From: Streptomyces sp. ICBB 8177
Lineage (GTDB): Bacteria; Actinomycetota; Actinomycetes; Streptomycetales; Streptomycetaceae
Length of the DNA stretch: 64,000 bases
Assembly (NCBI RefSeq): GCF_003144095.1
Contig: NZ_NSKH01000018.1
Coordinates: 627,965-691,964 of the forward strand
Direction: 5' to 3'
The position numbers and the translations under genes are program-made. The notes beneath the pieces were generated by a model. That model was not told the origin of the DNA, ran no database searches, and was given only the letters and a program-made list of their open reading frames with translations. This document shows positions 9,505 to 19,100 of the stretch, in pieces (within the stretch, counting starts at the first letter, position 1; each line of letters begins with the position of its first letter).

Positions 9505-9930
9505 TCAGCCGGCGGCGGTCCAGCCCGACCACCGGGCGACGGCGACCTCGATCACGGGTCCTCGCGGCGGCCGATCGCCGTACTGCGCCGGGTACTTGGC
9601 CAGCAGCGCCGCGATCGCCGGGTCGCCGTGGCCGTCGGCCGCTCGTACGCGGGCGGTGCCGTCGGCGCGCGCCCACCACAACGCGTCCCAGTCCTCCTGG
9701 TAGCCGTCCGCCAGCAGGCAGACCGCCGGGTTGGCGGCGATGTTGTCCAGGCGCTTGAGAGCGCGCGACCGCTTGGGCTTGTGGTCGACGGCCATCAGTA
9801 CGGCCTCACCGCGTACCGCGAACACCACCGGCACGACGTGCGGGCGGCCGTCCTCGTCGGCGGTGGCCAGCCGCGCCACCCGCGCGCCGGCGAACCGCTC
9901 GCGCGCCCGTTCGGGCGTCATCGAGGCCAT
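9505..9930 (-). CDS. PPOX-class F420/FMN-binding oxidoreductase (pyridoxamine oxidase fold)
   Basis: A 141-residue split-barrel flavin or deazaflavin protein. Family features are ARVARLATADEDGRPHVVPVVFAVRGEAVLMAVDHKPKR at the cofactor-binding strands and the central NPAVCLLADGYQEDWDALWWARADG, as in the F420-dependent branch of the PNPOx-like family. The ATG at 9930 follows GGAAGG; the longer reading frame upstream overlaps the preceding gene's region without family similarity. It lies 51 bp downstream of an F420-dependent luciferase-like gene on the same strand, so both probably use the same cofactor. Substrate unknown. Confidence 0.8.
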   Translation of the reverse strand: MASMTPERARERFAGARVARLATADEDGRPHVVPVVFAVRGEAVLMAVDHKPKRSRALKRLDNIAANPAVCLLADGYQEDWDALWWARADGTARVRAADGHGDPAIAALLAKYPAQYGDRPPRGPVIEVAVARWSGWTAAG

Positions 9931-9981
9931 CGCGCCCCCGCCTTCCGTGGCACGCCGGGCCCGCTCGCGGAACATCCCGGT

Positions 9982-10806
9982 TCAGTGGAACGCCGCCGCG
10001 AGCCCCGCGAACTCGTCGAGCCGCGCGTACGTCCGGTCTTCCGGCTCGGTCGCCAGGTGGAACAGCAACCGCTCGACGCCCAGCCGCACGTAGCCCTCGA
10101 TGACCTCGGGGTCGCTGGGAATGGCGTACACCGTGACCGGCACGTCCCGGCCCGCCCGCTCCCGCAGCCGCTCCATCAGCGGGCCGAGCCGGTCGGGCGG
10201 AAGGCTGTTGGCGAGCCAGGCGTCGCCGAACTCCGCCACCCGCCCGAACGCGGCCTCGCCGCCGCCGACGTAGATCGGCGGATGGGGCTTGCTCAGCGGC
10301 TTGGGCCAGCAGAACGCAGGCCCGAAGTCCACGAACTCCCCGTGGAACTCGGCCTGCTCCTCGGTCCACAACTCCCTTATGGCACGCAGGCGTTCGTCGA
10401 CCAGTCGCCCGCGCGTTGCGGGATCGGTGCCGTGGTCGCGCATCTCCTCCTTGTTCCAGCCCACCCCCACCCCGAAGACCGCCCGGCCCCTCGAGACCAG
10501 GTCCAGGGAGGCCATCTGCTTCGCGGTGTGGATGGGGTCGCGCTGCGACACCAGCGCGATGCCGGTGCCGACCAGCAGACGTTCGGTGACCGTCGCGGCG
10601 GCGGTCAGCGCCACGAAGGGGTCGAGCGTGCGGTAGTAGACGCGCGGCAGGTCACCGCCGCCCGGGTACGGCGAGGTGCGCTCGGCGGGGATGTGACTGT
10701 GCTCGGCGACGAACAGCGAGTCGAACCCGCGCTCCTCGATTGCGCGTCCCAGCGGCGCGGGGGCGATCCCCTCGTCGGTGGGGAACGTGGCGATCCCGAA
10801 CTTCAC
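9982..10806 (-). CDS. LLM-class F420-dependent oxidoreductase
   Basis: A 274-residue luciferase-like TIM-barrel protein. Recognisable pieces are MKFGIATFPTDEGIAPAP at the N-terminus, GFDSLFVAEHSHIP, TERLLVGTGIALVSQRDPIHTAKQ, and GRAVFGVGVGWNKEE, the usual cofactor-contacting loop of F420 LLM enzymes. GTG at 10806 is preferred over GTG at 10815 because GGAAGG then sits eight bases upstream. It is probably in an operon with the PfpI gene 64 bp upstream and the PPOX gene downstream. The specific reaction cannot be read from sequence. Confidence 0.85.
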   Translation of the reverse strand: MKFGIATFPTDEGIAPAPLGRAIEERGFDSLFVAEHSHIPAERTSPYPGGGDLPRVYYRTLDPFVALTAAATVTERLLVGTGIALVSQRDPIHTAKQMASLDLVSRGRAVFGVGVGWNKEEMRDHGTDPATRGRLVDERLRAIRELWTEEQAEFHGEFVDFGPAFCWPKPLSKPHPPIYVGGGEAAFGRVAEFGDAWLANSLPPDRLGPLMERLRERAGRDVPVTVYAIPSDPEVIEGYVRLGVERLLFHLATEPEDRTYARLDEFAGLAAAFH

Positions 10807-10870
10807 ACCGCCCACCTTCCTTCGCTCCTCCCGGCAGCCGCGTCGCTGTTCGCCGCCACGCCGGGCCGCC

Positions 10871-11422
10871 TCACTTCCCGCCGGAGCCGGCCGACTCCAG
10901 TGCCTGGGTCAGCGCCTGGCCGAAGGCCTTGAGATCGTCCGGCTTGCGGCTGGTGATCAGGGTGTTCGGGCCCGCGTCGCAGACCTTGACCTCCTGGTCG
11001 ACCCAAGTGCCGCCCGCGTTGCGGATGTCGGTCTTCAGACTCGGCCACGACGTGAGGGTGCGGCCCCTCACGACGTCCGCCTCGACCAGCGTCCACGGGC
11101 CGTGGCAGATCGCGGCGACCGGCTTGCCCGCGGTGAAGAACCCCTTCGTGAACGCCACCGCCTTCGCGTCGGTGCGCAGGAAGTCGGGGTTCGCCACACC
11201 GCCGGGCAGCACCAGCGCGTCGTAGTCGTCGGGGGAGACGGAGTCCACCGTGCGGTCCACCGGGAAGGTGTCGCCCTTGTCGAGGTGGTTGAACCCCTGG
11301 ACCGTTCCGGAGTCCGTCGAGACCAGTTCCGGGGTGGCCCCGAAGTCCTTCACCTTCTGCCAGGGATCCGTCAGCTCGACCTGCTCGACCCCTTCGGGCG
11401 CCACGAGGAACGCGACCTTCAT
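10871..11422 (-). CDS. DJ-1/PfpI family protein (class I glutamine amidotransferase-like)
   Basis: A 183-residue PfpI-type protein. It begins MKVAFLVAPEGVEQVELTDPW; the nucleophile elbow is AAICHGPWTLVEADVV with the catalytic Cys, and the conserved acid lies in the N-terminal PEGVEQVEL region. Homologues are stress proteins described as proteases, deglycases or chaperones. The ATG at 11422 begins the family-like sequence. A near-perfect SigB-type promoter stands 46 bases upstream (11492-11468), consistent with induction under stress. It probably heads a PfpI, LLM oxidoreductase, PPOX operon. Confidence 0.9.
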   Translation of the reverse strand: MKVAFLVAPEGVEQVELTDPWQKVKDFGATPELVSTDSGTVQGFNHLDKGDTFPVDRTVDSVSPDDYDALVLPGGVANPDFLRTDAKAVAFTKGFFTAGKPVAAICHGPWTLVEADVVRGRTLTSWPSLKTDIRNAGGTWVDQEVKVCDAGPNTLITSRKPDDLKAFGQALTQALESAGSGGK

Positions 11423-11467
11423 GGTGTTCACGACCTTCCGGATAGGAGCTTGTGGTCCGCGCCACGC

Positions 11468-11492
11468 GTACCCGGGCATACCGCGCCGAAAC
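11468..11492 (-). promoter_or_regulatory. SigB-type stress promoter for the PfpI operon
   Basis: On the minus strand GTTT (11492-11489), a 15-base spacer and GGGTAC (11473-11468). This fits the Streptomyces SigB consensus GNNT-N14-16-GGGTAY exactly. It faces the PfpI gene, with a leader of roughly 40 bases. Confidence 0.65.
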
Positions 11493-11563
11493 CGGTGCTC
11501 ACCCGTCCGCCCGGGCCGGTCCCCGCGCCGTGCCGTCGGCTCCCCCAGATGCCGCCGGGCGCT

Positions 11564-11588
11564 GTTTCGAACGCCGCCACGCGGTTAC
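11564..11588 (+). promoter_or_regulatory. Possible SigB-type promoter for the pyruvate oxidase-like gene
   Basis: GTTT (11564-11567), 15 bases, GGTTAC (11583-11588): one mismatch from the GGGTAC -10. It is divergent from the PfpI promoter and 50 bases before the ATG at 11638, so both sides of this gap could be stress-controlled. Confidence 0.4.
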
Positions 11589-11637
11589 CCGCAACGCAGG
11601 AGCGGCACAAACGTGACGACGGGCGGAACGGAGAGCC

Positions 11638-13440
11638 ATGGCTGGCAAGGTTTCGGACTACATCCTGGAACGTCTGCGGGACTGGGGTGTCGACCACGTC
11701 TTCGCCTATCCCGGCGACGGCATCAACGGGCTGCTGGCCGCCTGGGGCCGAGCCGACGACAAACCGCGCTTCGTCCAGGCCCGGCACGAGGAGATGGCCG
11801 CCTTCGAAGCGGTCGGCTACGCAAAGTTCTCCGGTCGGCTCGGTGTGTGCGCCGCGACCTCGGGGCCGGGCGCGATCCACCTGCTCAACGGGCTGTACGA
11901 CGCCAAGCTCGACCACGTGCCGGTGGTCGCCATCGTCGGGCAGACCAACCGCAGCGCGATGGGCGGCTCGTACCAGCAGGAGGTCGACCTCGCGTCGCTG
12001 TACAAGGACGTCGCGGGCGAGTTCTGCGAGACGGTCAACGTGCCCGAGCAGCTGCCCAACGTCCTCGACCGCGCCATCCGCACCGCGTACACACGGCGCA
12101 CCGTCACCGCGGTCATCGTTCCGGCGGACGTGCAGGAACTGGATTACTCCCCGCCCACCCACGCCTTCAAGATGGTGCCCTCCAGCCTCGGCGTCTCCGA
12201 GTCGCTGCCGGTGCCGCGGGACGGCGACATCGACCGCGCCGCCGAGGTGCTCAACGCCGGGGAGAAGACGGCCATCCTGATCGGCCAGGGCGCCAAGGCC
12301 GCCGCCGCCGAGGTCCAGGAGGTCGCCGACCTGCTCGGCGCCGGCGTCGCCAAGGCCCTGCTGGGCAAGGACGTGCTGACCGACGACCTGCCGTACGTGA
12401 CCGGTTCGATCGGACTGCTCGGCACCCGCCCGTCGTACGAGATGATGCGCGACTGCGACACCCTGCTGGTCATCGGGTCCAGCTTCCCCTACACGCAGTT
12501 CCTGCCGGAGTTCGGGCAGGCGCGCGCCGTGCAGATCGACGTCGACCCCGGCATGGTCGGCCTGCGCTACCCGTTCGAGGTCAACCTCGTCGGCGACTCC
12601 CGCGAGACGCTGCGCAAGCTGCTGCCGAGGCTGAAGAAGAACAAGAACCACAAGTGGCGCAAGACCATCGAGTCCAACGTCGCGCGCTGGCGCGAGGTGA
12701 TGGAGCGCAGGGCCGCCGTCGAGGCCGACCCCCTCAACCCGGAGTACGTCGTGGCGGCTCTCGACGAGCAGGTGCCGCACGACGCCATCGTGAGCGCGGA
12801 CTCCGGCTCCGCCGCCAACTGGTACGCCCGCCACCTGCGGATGCGCGGCAGCATGCGCGGTTCGCTGTCGGGGACGCTGGCCACGATGGGGCCCGGCGTG
12901 CCGTACGCCATCGGCGCCAAGTTCGCGCACCCCGACCGCCCGGCGATCGCCCTGGTCGGTGACGGCGCGATGCAGATGAACGGGCTGGCCGAACTGATCA
13001 CCGCGGCCAAGTACTGGCGCGACTGGAGCGATCCGCGCCTGGTGGTCGCCGTCTTCAACAACCAGGACCTCAACCAGGTGACCTGGGAGATGCGGGCGAT
13101 GTCCGGCGCACCGCAGTTCGTCGAGTCGCAGGCCATCCCCGACGTGCGCTACGCCGACGTCGCGGTCTCCTTCGGCCTGCTGGGCAGCCGGGTGGAGGAG
13201 CGCGGCCGGGTCGCGGACGCCTGGCGGGCCGCGCTCGCCGCCGACCGGCCGTACGTCATCGACTTCCGCACCGACCCGGCCGTGCCCCCCATCCCGCCGC
13301 ACGCCACCCTGGACCAGATCGAGGCAGCGACCGCCGCCATCGTGCAGGGCGACCCGGACCGCGCCTCCATGATCCGGCAGGGCTTCAAGGCGAAGGTCCA
13401 GGAGTTCCTGCCCGGCGGCTCGAAGTCCGAGAAGGAATGA
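11638..13440 (+). CDS. Thiamine-diphosphate-dependent enzyme, pyruvate oxidase/acetolactate synthase-like
   Basis: A 600-residue ThDP enzyme with the three-domain layout of pyruvate oxidases. The N-terminal Pyr domain holds the catalytic Glu51 (ARHEEMAAFEAVGYAKFSG). A central FAD/nucleotide-type domain follows (residues about 190-330). The C-terminal PP domain has the ThDP motif GDGAMQMNGLAELITAAKYW to VVAVFNNQDLN. It is closest in character to the PoxB-like 'thiamine pyrophosphate-requiring' enzymes of actinobacteria, which decarboxylate pyruvate or related 2-oxo acids. The next gene, an F420-dependent oxidoreductase, begins 10 bp after the stop, so the two are co-transcribed and may act on related substrates. 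Basic stretch KKNKNHKWRK near residue 333 is unusual. Confidence 0.85.
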   Translation: MAGKVSDYILERLRDWGVDHVFAYPGDGINGLLAAWGRADDKPRFVQARHEEMAAFEAVGYAKFSGRLGVCAATSGPGAIHLLNGLYDAKLDHVPVVAIVGQTNRSAMGGSYQQEVDLASLYKDVAGEFCETVNVPEQLPNVLDRAIRTAYTRRTVTAVIVPADVQELDYSPPTHAFKMVPSSLGVSESLPVPRDGDIDRAAEVLNAGEKTAILIGQGAKAAAAEVQEVADLLGAGVAKALLGKDVLTDDLPYVTGSIGLLGTRPSYEMMRDCDTLLVIGSSFPYTQFLPEFGQARAVQIDVDPGMVGLRYPFEVNLVGDSRETLRKLLPRLKKNKNHKWRKTIESNVARWREVMERRAAVEADPLNPEYVVAALDEQVPHDAIVSADSGSAANWYARHLRMRGSMRGSLSGTLATMGPGVPYAIGAKFAHPDRPAIALVGDGAMQMNGLAELITAAKYWRDWSDPRLVVAVFNNQDLNQVTWEMRAMSGAPQFVESQAIPDVRYADVAVSFGLLGSRVEERGRVADAWRAALAADRPYVIDFRTDPAVPPIPPHATLDQIEAATAAIVQGDPDRASMIRQGFKAKVQEFLPGGSKSEKE

Positions 13441-13450
13441 GAGGGCCCGC

Positions 13451-14410
13451 ATGACGGCGTACGGATACTTCCTGTCCTGCGAGGAGTTCACCCCCGCCCA
13501 ACTCCTGGACCAGGCACGGATGGCGGAGCAGGCCGGCTTCGAGGCGCTGGCCATCTCCGACCACTACCACCCGTGGAACGGCGAGCAGGGCCAGAGCGCT
13601 TTCGTGTGGTCGATGATCGGCGCCCTGTCGCAGGTCAGCTCCCTTCCGGTGACCACGTTCGTCACCTGCCCCACGGTGCGCACCCACCCGGCGGTGGTCG
13701 CGCAGGCCGTCGCGACCTCCGGGGTGATCGCCGGCGGCCGCTTCCGCTTCGGTGTCGGCACCGGAGAGGCGCTCAACGAGCACATCCTGGGCGGTCCGTG
13801 GCCCGAGGCGACCGTGCGCACCGAGATGCTGGAGGAGGCGCTCGGGGTGATCCGGCGGCTGCTGACCGGTGAGGAGGTCTCGCACCACGGCACCCACTAC
13901 ACGGTGCAGAACGCCCGCCTGTACACGTTGCCCGACGAACCGGTGCCCATCTACGTGTCCGGCTTCGGGCCGCAGGCCGCCGCACTCGCCGGGCGCATCG
14001 GCGACGGCTTCGTGACGATGATGCCCGACGAGTCGCTGGTGGAGCAGTACCGCAAGTCCGGCGGCGCGGGCAACCCGGTCCTCGGCGGCGTCAAGGTGTG
14101 CTGGGGCACCGACCGCGCCGAGGCGGTCCGCACCGCGCACCGGCTGTGGCCCAACGAGCAACTGCCCGGGGAACTGGCCCAGATCCTGCCCACGCCACGC
14201 CACTTCGAGCAGGCGAGCACGCTGGTCACCGAGGAGATGGTCGCGGACGCCGTCACGTGCGGCGACGACGTGGACGCCCACGTGGCCACCGTGCGGGCGT
14301 ACGCCGAAGCGGGCTTCGACGAGGTGTACGTCAACCAGATCGGACCGCGGCAGCAGGGCTTCTTCGACTTCTACCGCACCCGGGTGCTGCCGGCCCTGCG
14401 CGAGGGCTGA
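13451..14410 (+). CDS. LLM-class F420-dependent oxidoreductase (F420-dependent G6PDH-like subfamily)
   Basis: A 319-residue luciferase-like protein of the subfamily that includes F420-dependent glucose-6-phosphate dehydrogenase relatives. Typical elements are GFEALAISDHYHPWNGEQGQ, PVTTFVTCPTVRTHPAVVAQ and GRFRFGVGTGEALNEHILGG. A second, clearly related copy lies at 40492-41457 on the other strand, with matching ISDHY, TYVTCPT and GxGAGENLNEHV motifs. Its stop is followed by the strong bidirectional terminator at 14436-14492. Physiological substrate unknown; co-transcription with the ThDP enzyme is the only functional clue. Confidence 0.85.
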   Translation: MTAYGYFLSCEEFTPAQLLDQARMAEQAGFEALAISDHYHPWNGEQGQSAFVWSMIGALSQVSSLPVTTFVTCPTVRTHPAVVAQAVATSGVIAGGRFRFGVGTGEALNEHILGGPWPEATVRTEMLEEALGVIRRLLTGEEVSHHGTHYTVQNARLYTLPDEPVPIYVSGFGPQAAALAGRIGDGFVTMMPDESLVEQYRKSGGAGNPVLGGVKVCWGTDRAEAVRTAHRLWPNEQLPGELAQILPTPRHFEQASTLVTEEMVADAVTCGDDVDAHVATVRAYAEAGFDEVYVNQIGPRQQGFFDFYRTRVLPALREG

Positions 14411-14435
14411 CCGACGGCAGCCGTGGTCACCCGAC

Positions 14436-14492
14436 CGACCCCATGAGGCGGCCCCGCGAGCGAGACGCTCGCGGGGCCGCCTCATGGGGTCG
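14436..14492. terminator. Bidirectional terminator, 27-bp perfect stem
   Basis: A perfect inverted repeat with 27-base arms (14436-14462 and 14466-14492) and a 3-base loop (AGA). It sits between the stop of the rightward F420 gene and the stop of the leftward decarboxylase gene. The loop and G/C-rich stem make it one of the strongest hairpins in the window, and it should stop transcription from both sides. Confidence 0.9.
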
Positions 14493-14497
14493 CCTTC

Positions 14498-15973
14498 CTA
14501 TCCCGGTTCCGTGCCCTCCACGAAGACCCGCACGCTCTCCAGCTTCGGGTCGGTCGCGTCCGGCACCACCATCCCGGCCTCCACACCGCCGCGCAGGTAG
14601 TCCACCACCGCCGCGTTCAGCCGCTCACCGGGCAGGGCGGCGGGGATGCCCGGCGGGTACGGGGTCAGCATCTCGGCGACGACGCGTCCGGCCGCCTCCT
14701 TCACCGGCACCTGCTCGGTCCGGCCGAAGAACGCGTCGCGCGGCAGCACCACCTGCTCCAGCCGCAGCTCCCGCGGCGAGGGGACGTCGACACGCACGGA
14801 CGGCTCCAGATGGTGGGCCTGGCTGGAGACGTCGTCCAGGGCGACCAGCAGCAGGTCCGCGGTGTGCGGGTCGTCGGCATGGGTGAACTGGGCGCTGACC
14901 CGGCGGTGGTCCGACAAGTGGGTGTTGACGTGCCGGTGCTCACGCAGCCAGTCCGCGACCCGGTAGCCGGTGGTGCCGAGCCCGGAGACGTCGATGACCA
15001 CCTGGAGCGGGTCCAGCTGCGCCGCGCGGTCCGGGCCGAGGAACTCGGGGCCGTTGACGTGCAGCCCCTCCAGCTCCTCCACCCGCTCCCGCACCGACCC
15101 CGCCAGCCGGATCGCCGCGTCCAGCAGCTCGTGGCCCTGCTCGACCATCTGGCGGCGCCAGCCGTCCATCCCCGCGTACAGCAGCACCGACGGGCTCGTG
15201 GTGCCCAGCAGGTCCTCCCGCGACTCGAGCACCGCGGGATCCACCAGGTCGCCCTGGAGGTGGAAGACCGAGCCCTGCTCCAGGCCCGAGCCCATCTTGT
15301 GCACCGACGTCACGCACACGTCCGCGCCGACGCTCATCGCCCACGCGGGCAGGTCGGGGTGGAACGGCAGGTGGGCGCCCCAGGCCTCGTCCACGATCAG
15401 CGGGCGCCCGCGCCGGTGACAGACCTCGGCGATCGCCGCCATGTCCGCGCACGTTCCGTACGGGGTGGGACTCGTCACCAGCGCGCCCCGGGCGTCCGGG
15501 TGCTCGGCGAAGGCCGCCTCGTACGCCTCGGGGCCGGGCGGATGGCTCAGGCCCCGTTCCTCGTCGAACCTCGGTTCCACCCAGATGGGCCTCACCCCCG
15601 AGAGGATCAGACCGGACACCACCGACTTGTGGGCATCCCGGCTGACCAGCAGCTTCTCATGCGGACCCGCCACCGCCAGCATGGCGCTCTTGACCGACAG
15701 AGAGCTGCCGCAGGTGGAGAAGAACGTGTGCCGCGCGCCCACCGCGTCCGCCATCAGCTCCTGGGCGCGCTCCAGCACCCCCGCGGAGGACATCCGGTCG
15801 TCCAGCCCGGCGATGGCCAGCACGTCCGAGGCGAACACGCCCTCGCCCAGCACCGCCCGCACCCGCGGATCGGCACCGCGGCCCTGCTTGTGCCCCGGCG
15901 GCGTGAACGGTGTCTGACCCTCCCGGCGGTAGGCGTCGAGTGCTTCCAGTACGGGCGCTTGCGAGTGGTCCAT
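14498..15973 (-). CDS. PLP-dependent Orn/Lys/Arg decarboxylase family protein
   Basis: A 491-residue fold-type I PLP enzyme of the short Orn/Lys/Arg decarboxylase class. The N-terminus carries TPFTPPGHKQGRGADPRV, typical of the group. The cofactor site includes STCGSSLSVKSAMLAV, IVDEAWGAHLPFHPDLP (the Asp contacting PLP nitrogen) and TSVHKMGSGLEQGS, where Lys forms the Schiff base. It is shorter than the inducible E. coli enzymes because it lacks their N-terminal wing domain. Substrate (arginine, lysine or ornithine) cannot be distinguished by eye. ATG at 15973. Confidence 0.88.
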   Translation of the reverse strand: MDHSQAPVLEALDAYRREGQTPFTPPGHKQGRGADPRVRAVLGEGVFASDVLAIAGLDDRMSSAGVLERAQELMADAVGARHTFFSTCGSSLSVKSAMLAVAGPHEKLLVSRDAHKSVVSGLILSGVRPIWVEPRFDEERGLSHPPGPEAYEAAFAEHPDARGALVTSPTPYGTCADMAAIAEVCHRRGRPLIVDEAWGAHLPFHPDLPAWAMSVGADVCVTSVHKMGSGLEQGSVFHLQGDLVDPAVLESREDLLGTTSPSVLLYAGMDGWRRQMVEQGHELLDAAIRLAGSVRERVEELEGLHVNGPEFLGPDRAAQLDPLQVVIDVSGLGTTGYRVADWLREHRHVNTHLSDHRRVSAQFTHADDPHTADLLLVALDDVSSQAHHLEPSVRVDVPSPRELRLEQVVLPRDAFFGRTEQVPVKEAAGRVVAEMLTPYPPGIPAALPGERLNAAVVDYLRGGVEAGMVVPDATDPKLESVRVFVEGTEPG

Positions 15974-16060
15974 GGTGCGCGGCTGCCCGCACCGCCGGGG
16001 CGGGAAACGGCACCCCGCGCCCGTGGCCCGCCCGCCCGACCTGCGCCGCGCGGGCGGCAG

Positions 16061-16085
16061 GGGTAAGCAGGACGGTGGCGGGTAG
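16061..16085 (+). promoter_or_regulatory. Possible SigB-type promoter of the formate dehydrogenase operon
   Basis: GGGT (16061-16064), 15 bases, GGGTAG (16080-16085), about 39 bases before the ATG at 16124. It fits GNNT-N15-GGGTA but ends in G rather than C/T. The same GGGT-N15-GGGTAG arrangement occurs before the phosphatase gene at 56008. Confidence 0.35.
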
Positions 16086-16123
16086 CCGCCGTGCGGCCGA
16101 TGTCGCGAGCCAGGAGGGTCGGC

Positions 16124-19100
16124 ATGGACATACGGAAACGGATCGAGTCGTGGCCGGTCTACCGCCAGCTCACCGGCGAGGACCGGCTCGGGCGCGGCGC
16201 CGCCGCCAAGTCACCGGTGAGCGCGCGGCTGACCCCCACACCCGTACCGCCGAGCGCGTCGTGCGCTCCATCTGCCCGTACTGCGCGGTCGGCTGCGGGC
16301 AGCAGGTCTACGTCAAGGACGAGCGGGTCGTGCAGATCGAGGGCGACCCGGACTCACCGGTCAGCAGGGGGAGGCTGTGCCCGAAGGGGTCGGCGACGCT
16401 GCAACTGACCACCGGCTCCTCCCGGCTGCACGAGGTGCTCTACCGGGCGCCGTACGCCACCGACTGGCAGCGGCTCGACCTGGAGACGGCCATGGACATG
16501 GTCGCCGACCGGGTCGTCGCCACCCGCCGGGAGACCTGGCACTGGGAGCACGAGGGCCTGCGCACCGCGCGCACCCTCGGCATCGCCAGCCTCGGCGGCG
16601 CCACGCTGGACAACGAGGAGAACTACCTCATCAAGAAGCTGCTGACCGGCCTCGGCGTCGTCCAGGTGGAGAACCAGGCGCGGGTCTGCCACAGCTCCAC
16701 CGTCGCCGGACTCGGCACGTCGTTCGGGCGGGGCGGCGCCACCACGTTCATGCAGGACCTCCAGCACTCCGACTGCCTGGTCATCCAGGGCTCAAACTAC
16801 GCCGAGGCGCACCCGGTGGGCTTCCAGTGGGTGATGGAGGCCAAGGCGCGCGGCGAGACCGTCATCCACGTCGACCCGCGCTTCACCCGCACCAGCGCGC
16901 TCGCCGACCTGCACGTGCCGATCCGCGCCGGCACCGACATCGCCTTCCTCGGCGGGATCATCAACCACGTCCTGACCGAGGGCAAGGACTTCCGCGAGTA
17001 CGTGCTCGCGTACACCAACGCCGCCACGCTGGTGTCCGAGGACTTCGAGGACACCGAGGACCTGGACGGCGTCTTCTCCGGGCTCGACGAGTCGGAACGC
17101 CACTACGACACCAAGACCTGGCAGTACCAGGGCTCCGAGGTCCAGGCCGCCTCAGGCGAACGCGACCAGCTCTACGACGAGTTGAGCGATCGCGGCTCGA
17201 TGGGAGCGGTGCGCTCGGCGGGTGGGGGCGAGGCGCACGGTTCGGGTGGTGCCTCCGCCAACCCCGCCCCGGACCGCGACGAGACGCTCACCCACCCGCG
17301 CTGCGTCTACCAGGTCCTCAAACGCCACTACGCCCGCTACACACCCGAGATGGTCGAGCGGATCTGCGGCGTGCCGAAGGAGACGCTCCTGCGGGTCTGC
17401 GACGAACTGACGAGCAACTCCGGGCGCGAGCGCACCTCGGCGTTCGTCTACGCGGTCGGCTGGACGCAGCACACCGTGGGCTCGCAGTACATCCGCGCCG
17501 CCGGCGTGCTGCAACTGCTGCTCGGCAACATCGGCCGCCCCGGAGGCGGCATGCAGGCGCTGCGCGGTCACGCGAGCATCCAGGGCTCCAGCGACATCCC
17601 CACGCTGTTCAACCTGCTGCCCGGCTACATTCCCATGCCGCACGCCCACGCCCACGAGGACCTGGACGCGTTCATCGACGCCAGCCGCACCGCCAAGGGC
17701 TACTGGGGCGACATGCGCCGCTACGTCGTGAGCCTGCTGAAGGCCTACTACGGCGACGCGGCGACGGCGGACAACGACTACTGCTTCGGCCACCTGCCCC
17801 GGCTCACCGGCTCGCACAGCACCTACGACACCGTCCTCGCCCAGCTCGACGGCGTCTGCAAGGGCTACTTCCTGATGGGGGAGAACCCCGCGGTCGGCTC
17901 GGCCAACACCCGGCTGCAACGGCTGGGCATGGCCCACCTCGACTGGCTGGTCGTCCGCGACTTCTCCCTCATCGAGTCGGCGACCTGGTGGAAGGACGGC
18001 CCCGAGATCGAGTCGGGCGAACTGCGCACCGAGGACATCGGCACCGAGGTGTTCTTCTTCCCGGCCGCCTCCCACACCGAGAAGAACGGCTCGTTCACCA
18101 ACACCAACCGCTGGCTCCAGTGGCACTACGCGGCCGTGGAGCCGGACGGCGACGCACGCAGCGACCTGTGGTTCATGTACCACCTCGGGCGCAGGATCAA
18201 GGAGCGGCTGGCAGGGTCCACCGACCCGATGGACCGGCCGGTGCTCGACCTCACCTGGGACTACCCGGTGGAAGGACCGCTGCGGGAGCCGGTGGCCGAG
18301 GCGGTGCTCGCCGGGGTCAACGGCCGCGGCCCGGACGGTGCTCCGCTGAGCGCCTACACCGAACTGAGGGACGACGGCTCGACCTCCTGCGGCTGCTGGA
18401 TCTACTGCGGCGTCTACGCGGACGGCGTCAACCAGGCGGCGCGCAGGAAGCCGCACACCGAACAGGACTGGGTGGCCGCCGAATGGGCCTGGGCCTGGCC
18501 CGCCAACCGCCGCGTCCTGTACAACCGCGCCTCCGCCGCGCCGGACGGCACCCCGTGGAGCGAACGCAAGGCCTACCTGCGCTGGGACGCCGAGGCGGGC
18601 CGCTGGACGGGACCCGACGTGCCCGACTTCGTGCCCGACCGCCCGCCCGGCTACGTGCCGCCAAAGGACGCGGAAGGACCCGACGCGCTGCGCGGCGACG
18701 ACCCGTTCATCATGCAGGCCGACGGCAAGGGCTGGCTGTACGCGCCGGCCGGACTGGCCGACGGCCCCATGCCGACGCACTACGAACCGCAGGACTCCCC
18801 GTTCCCCAACGCCCTCTACCCCGGGCAGAACCGCTCCCCGGTGCGGCAGCTGCACCCGAGGTCCGGCAACGCCCACCACCCCAGCGGCGACGAGGCGGGC
18901 GCGGGCGTCTACCCGTACGTCGTCACCACCCACCGGTTCACCGAGCACTTCACGGCGGGCGGCATGACTCGCTGGCAGCCGTACCTGGCCGAGCTGCAAC
19001 CGGAGATGTTCTGCGAGGTCTCGCCCCAACTCGCCGCGGAACGCGGCCTGGAGCACACCGGCTGGGCGACCGTCATCACCGCCCGCAACGCGATCGAGGC

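Noticed and set aside
16672..16710. Possible selenocysteine at the FDH active site
   Set aside because: The codon at the ligand position in RVCHSS is an ordinary cysteine codon (TGC), with no in-frame TGA.
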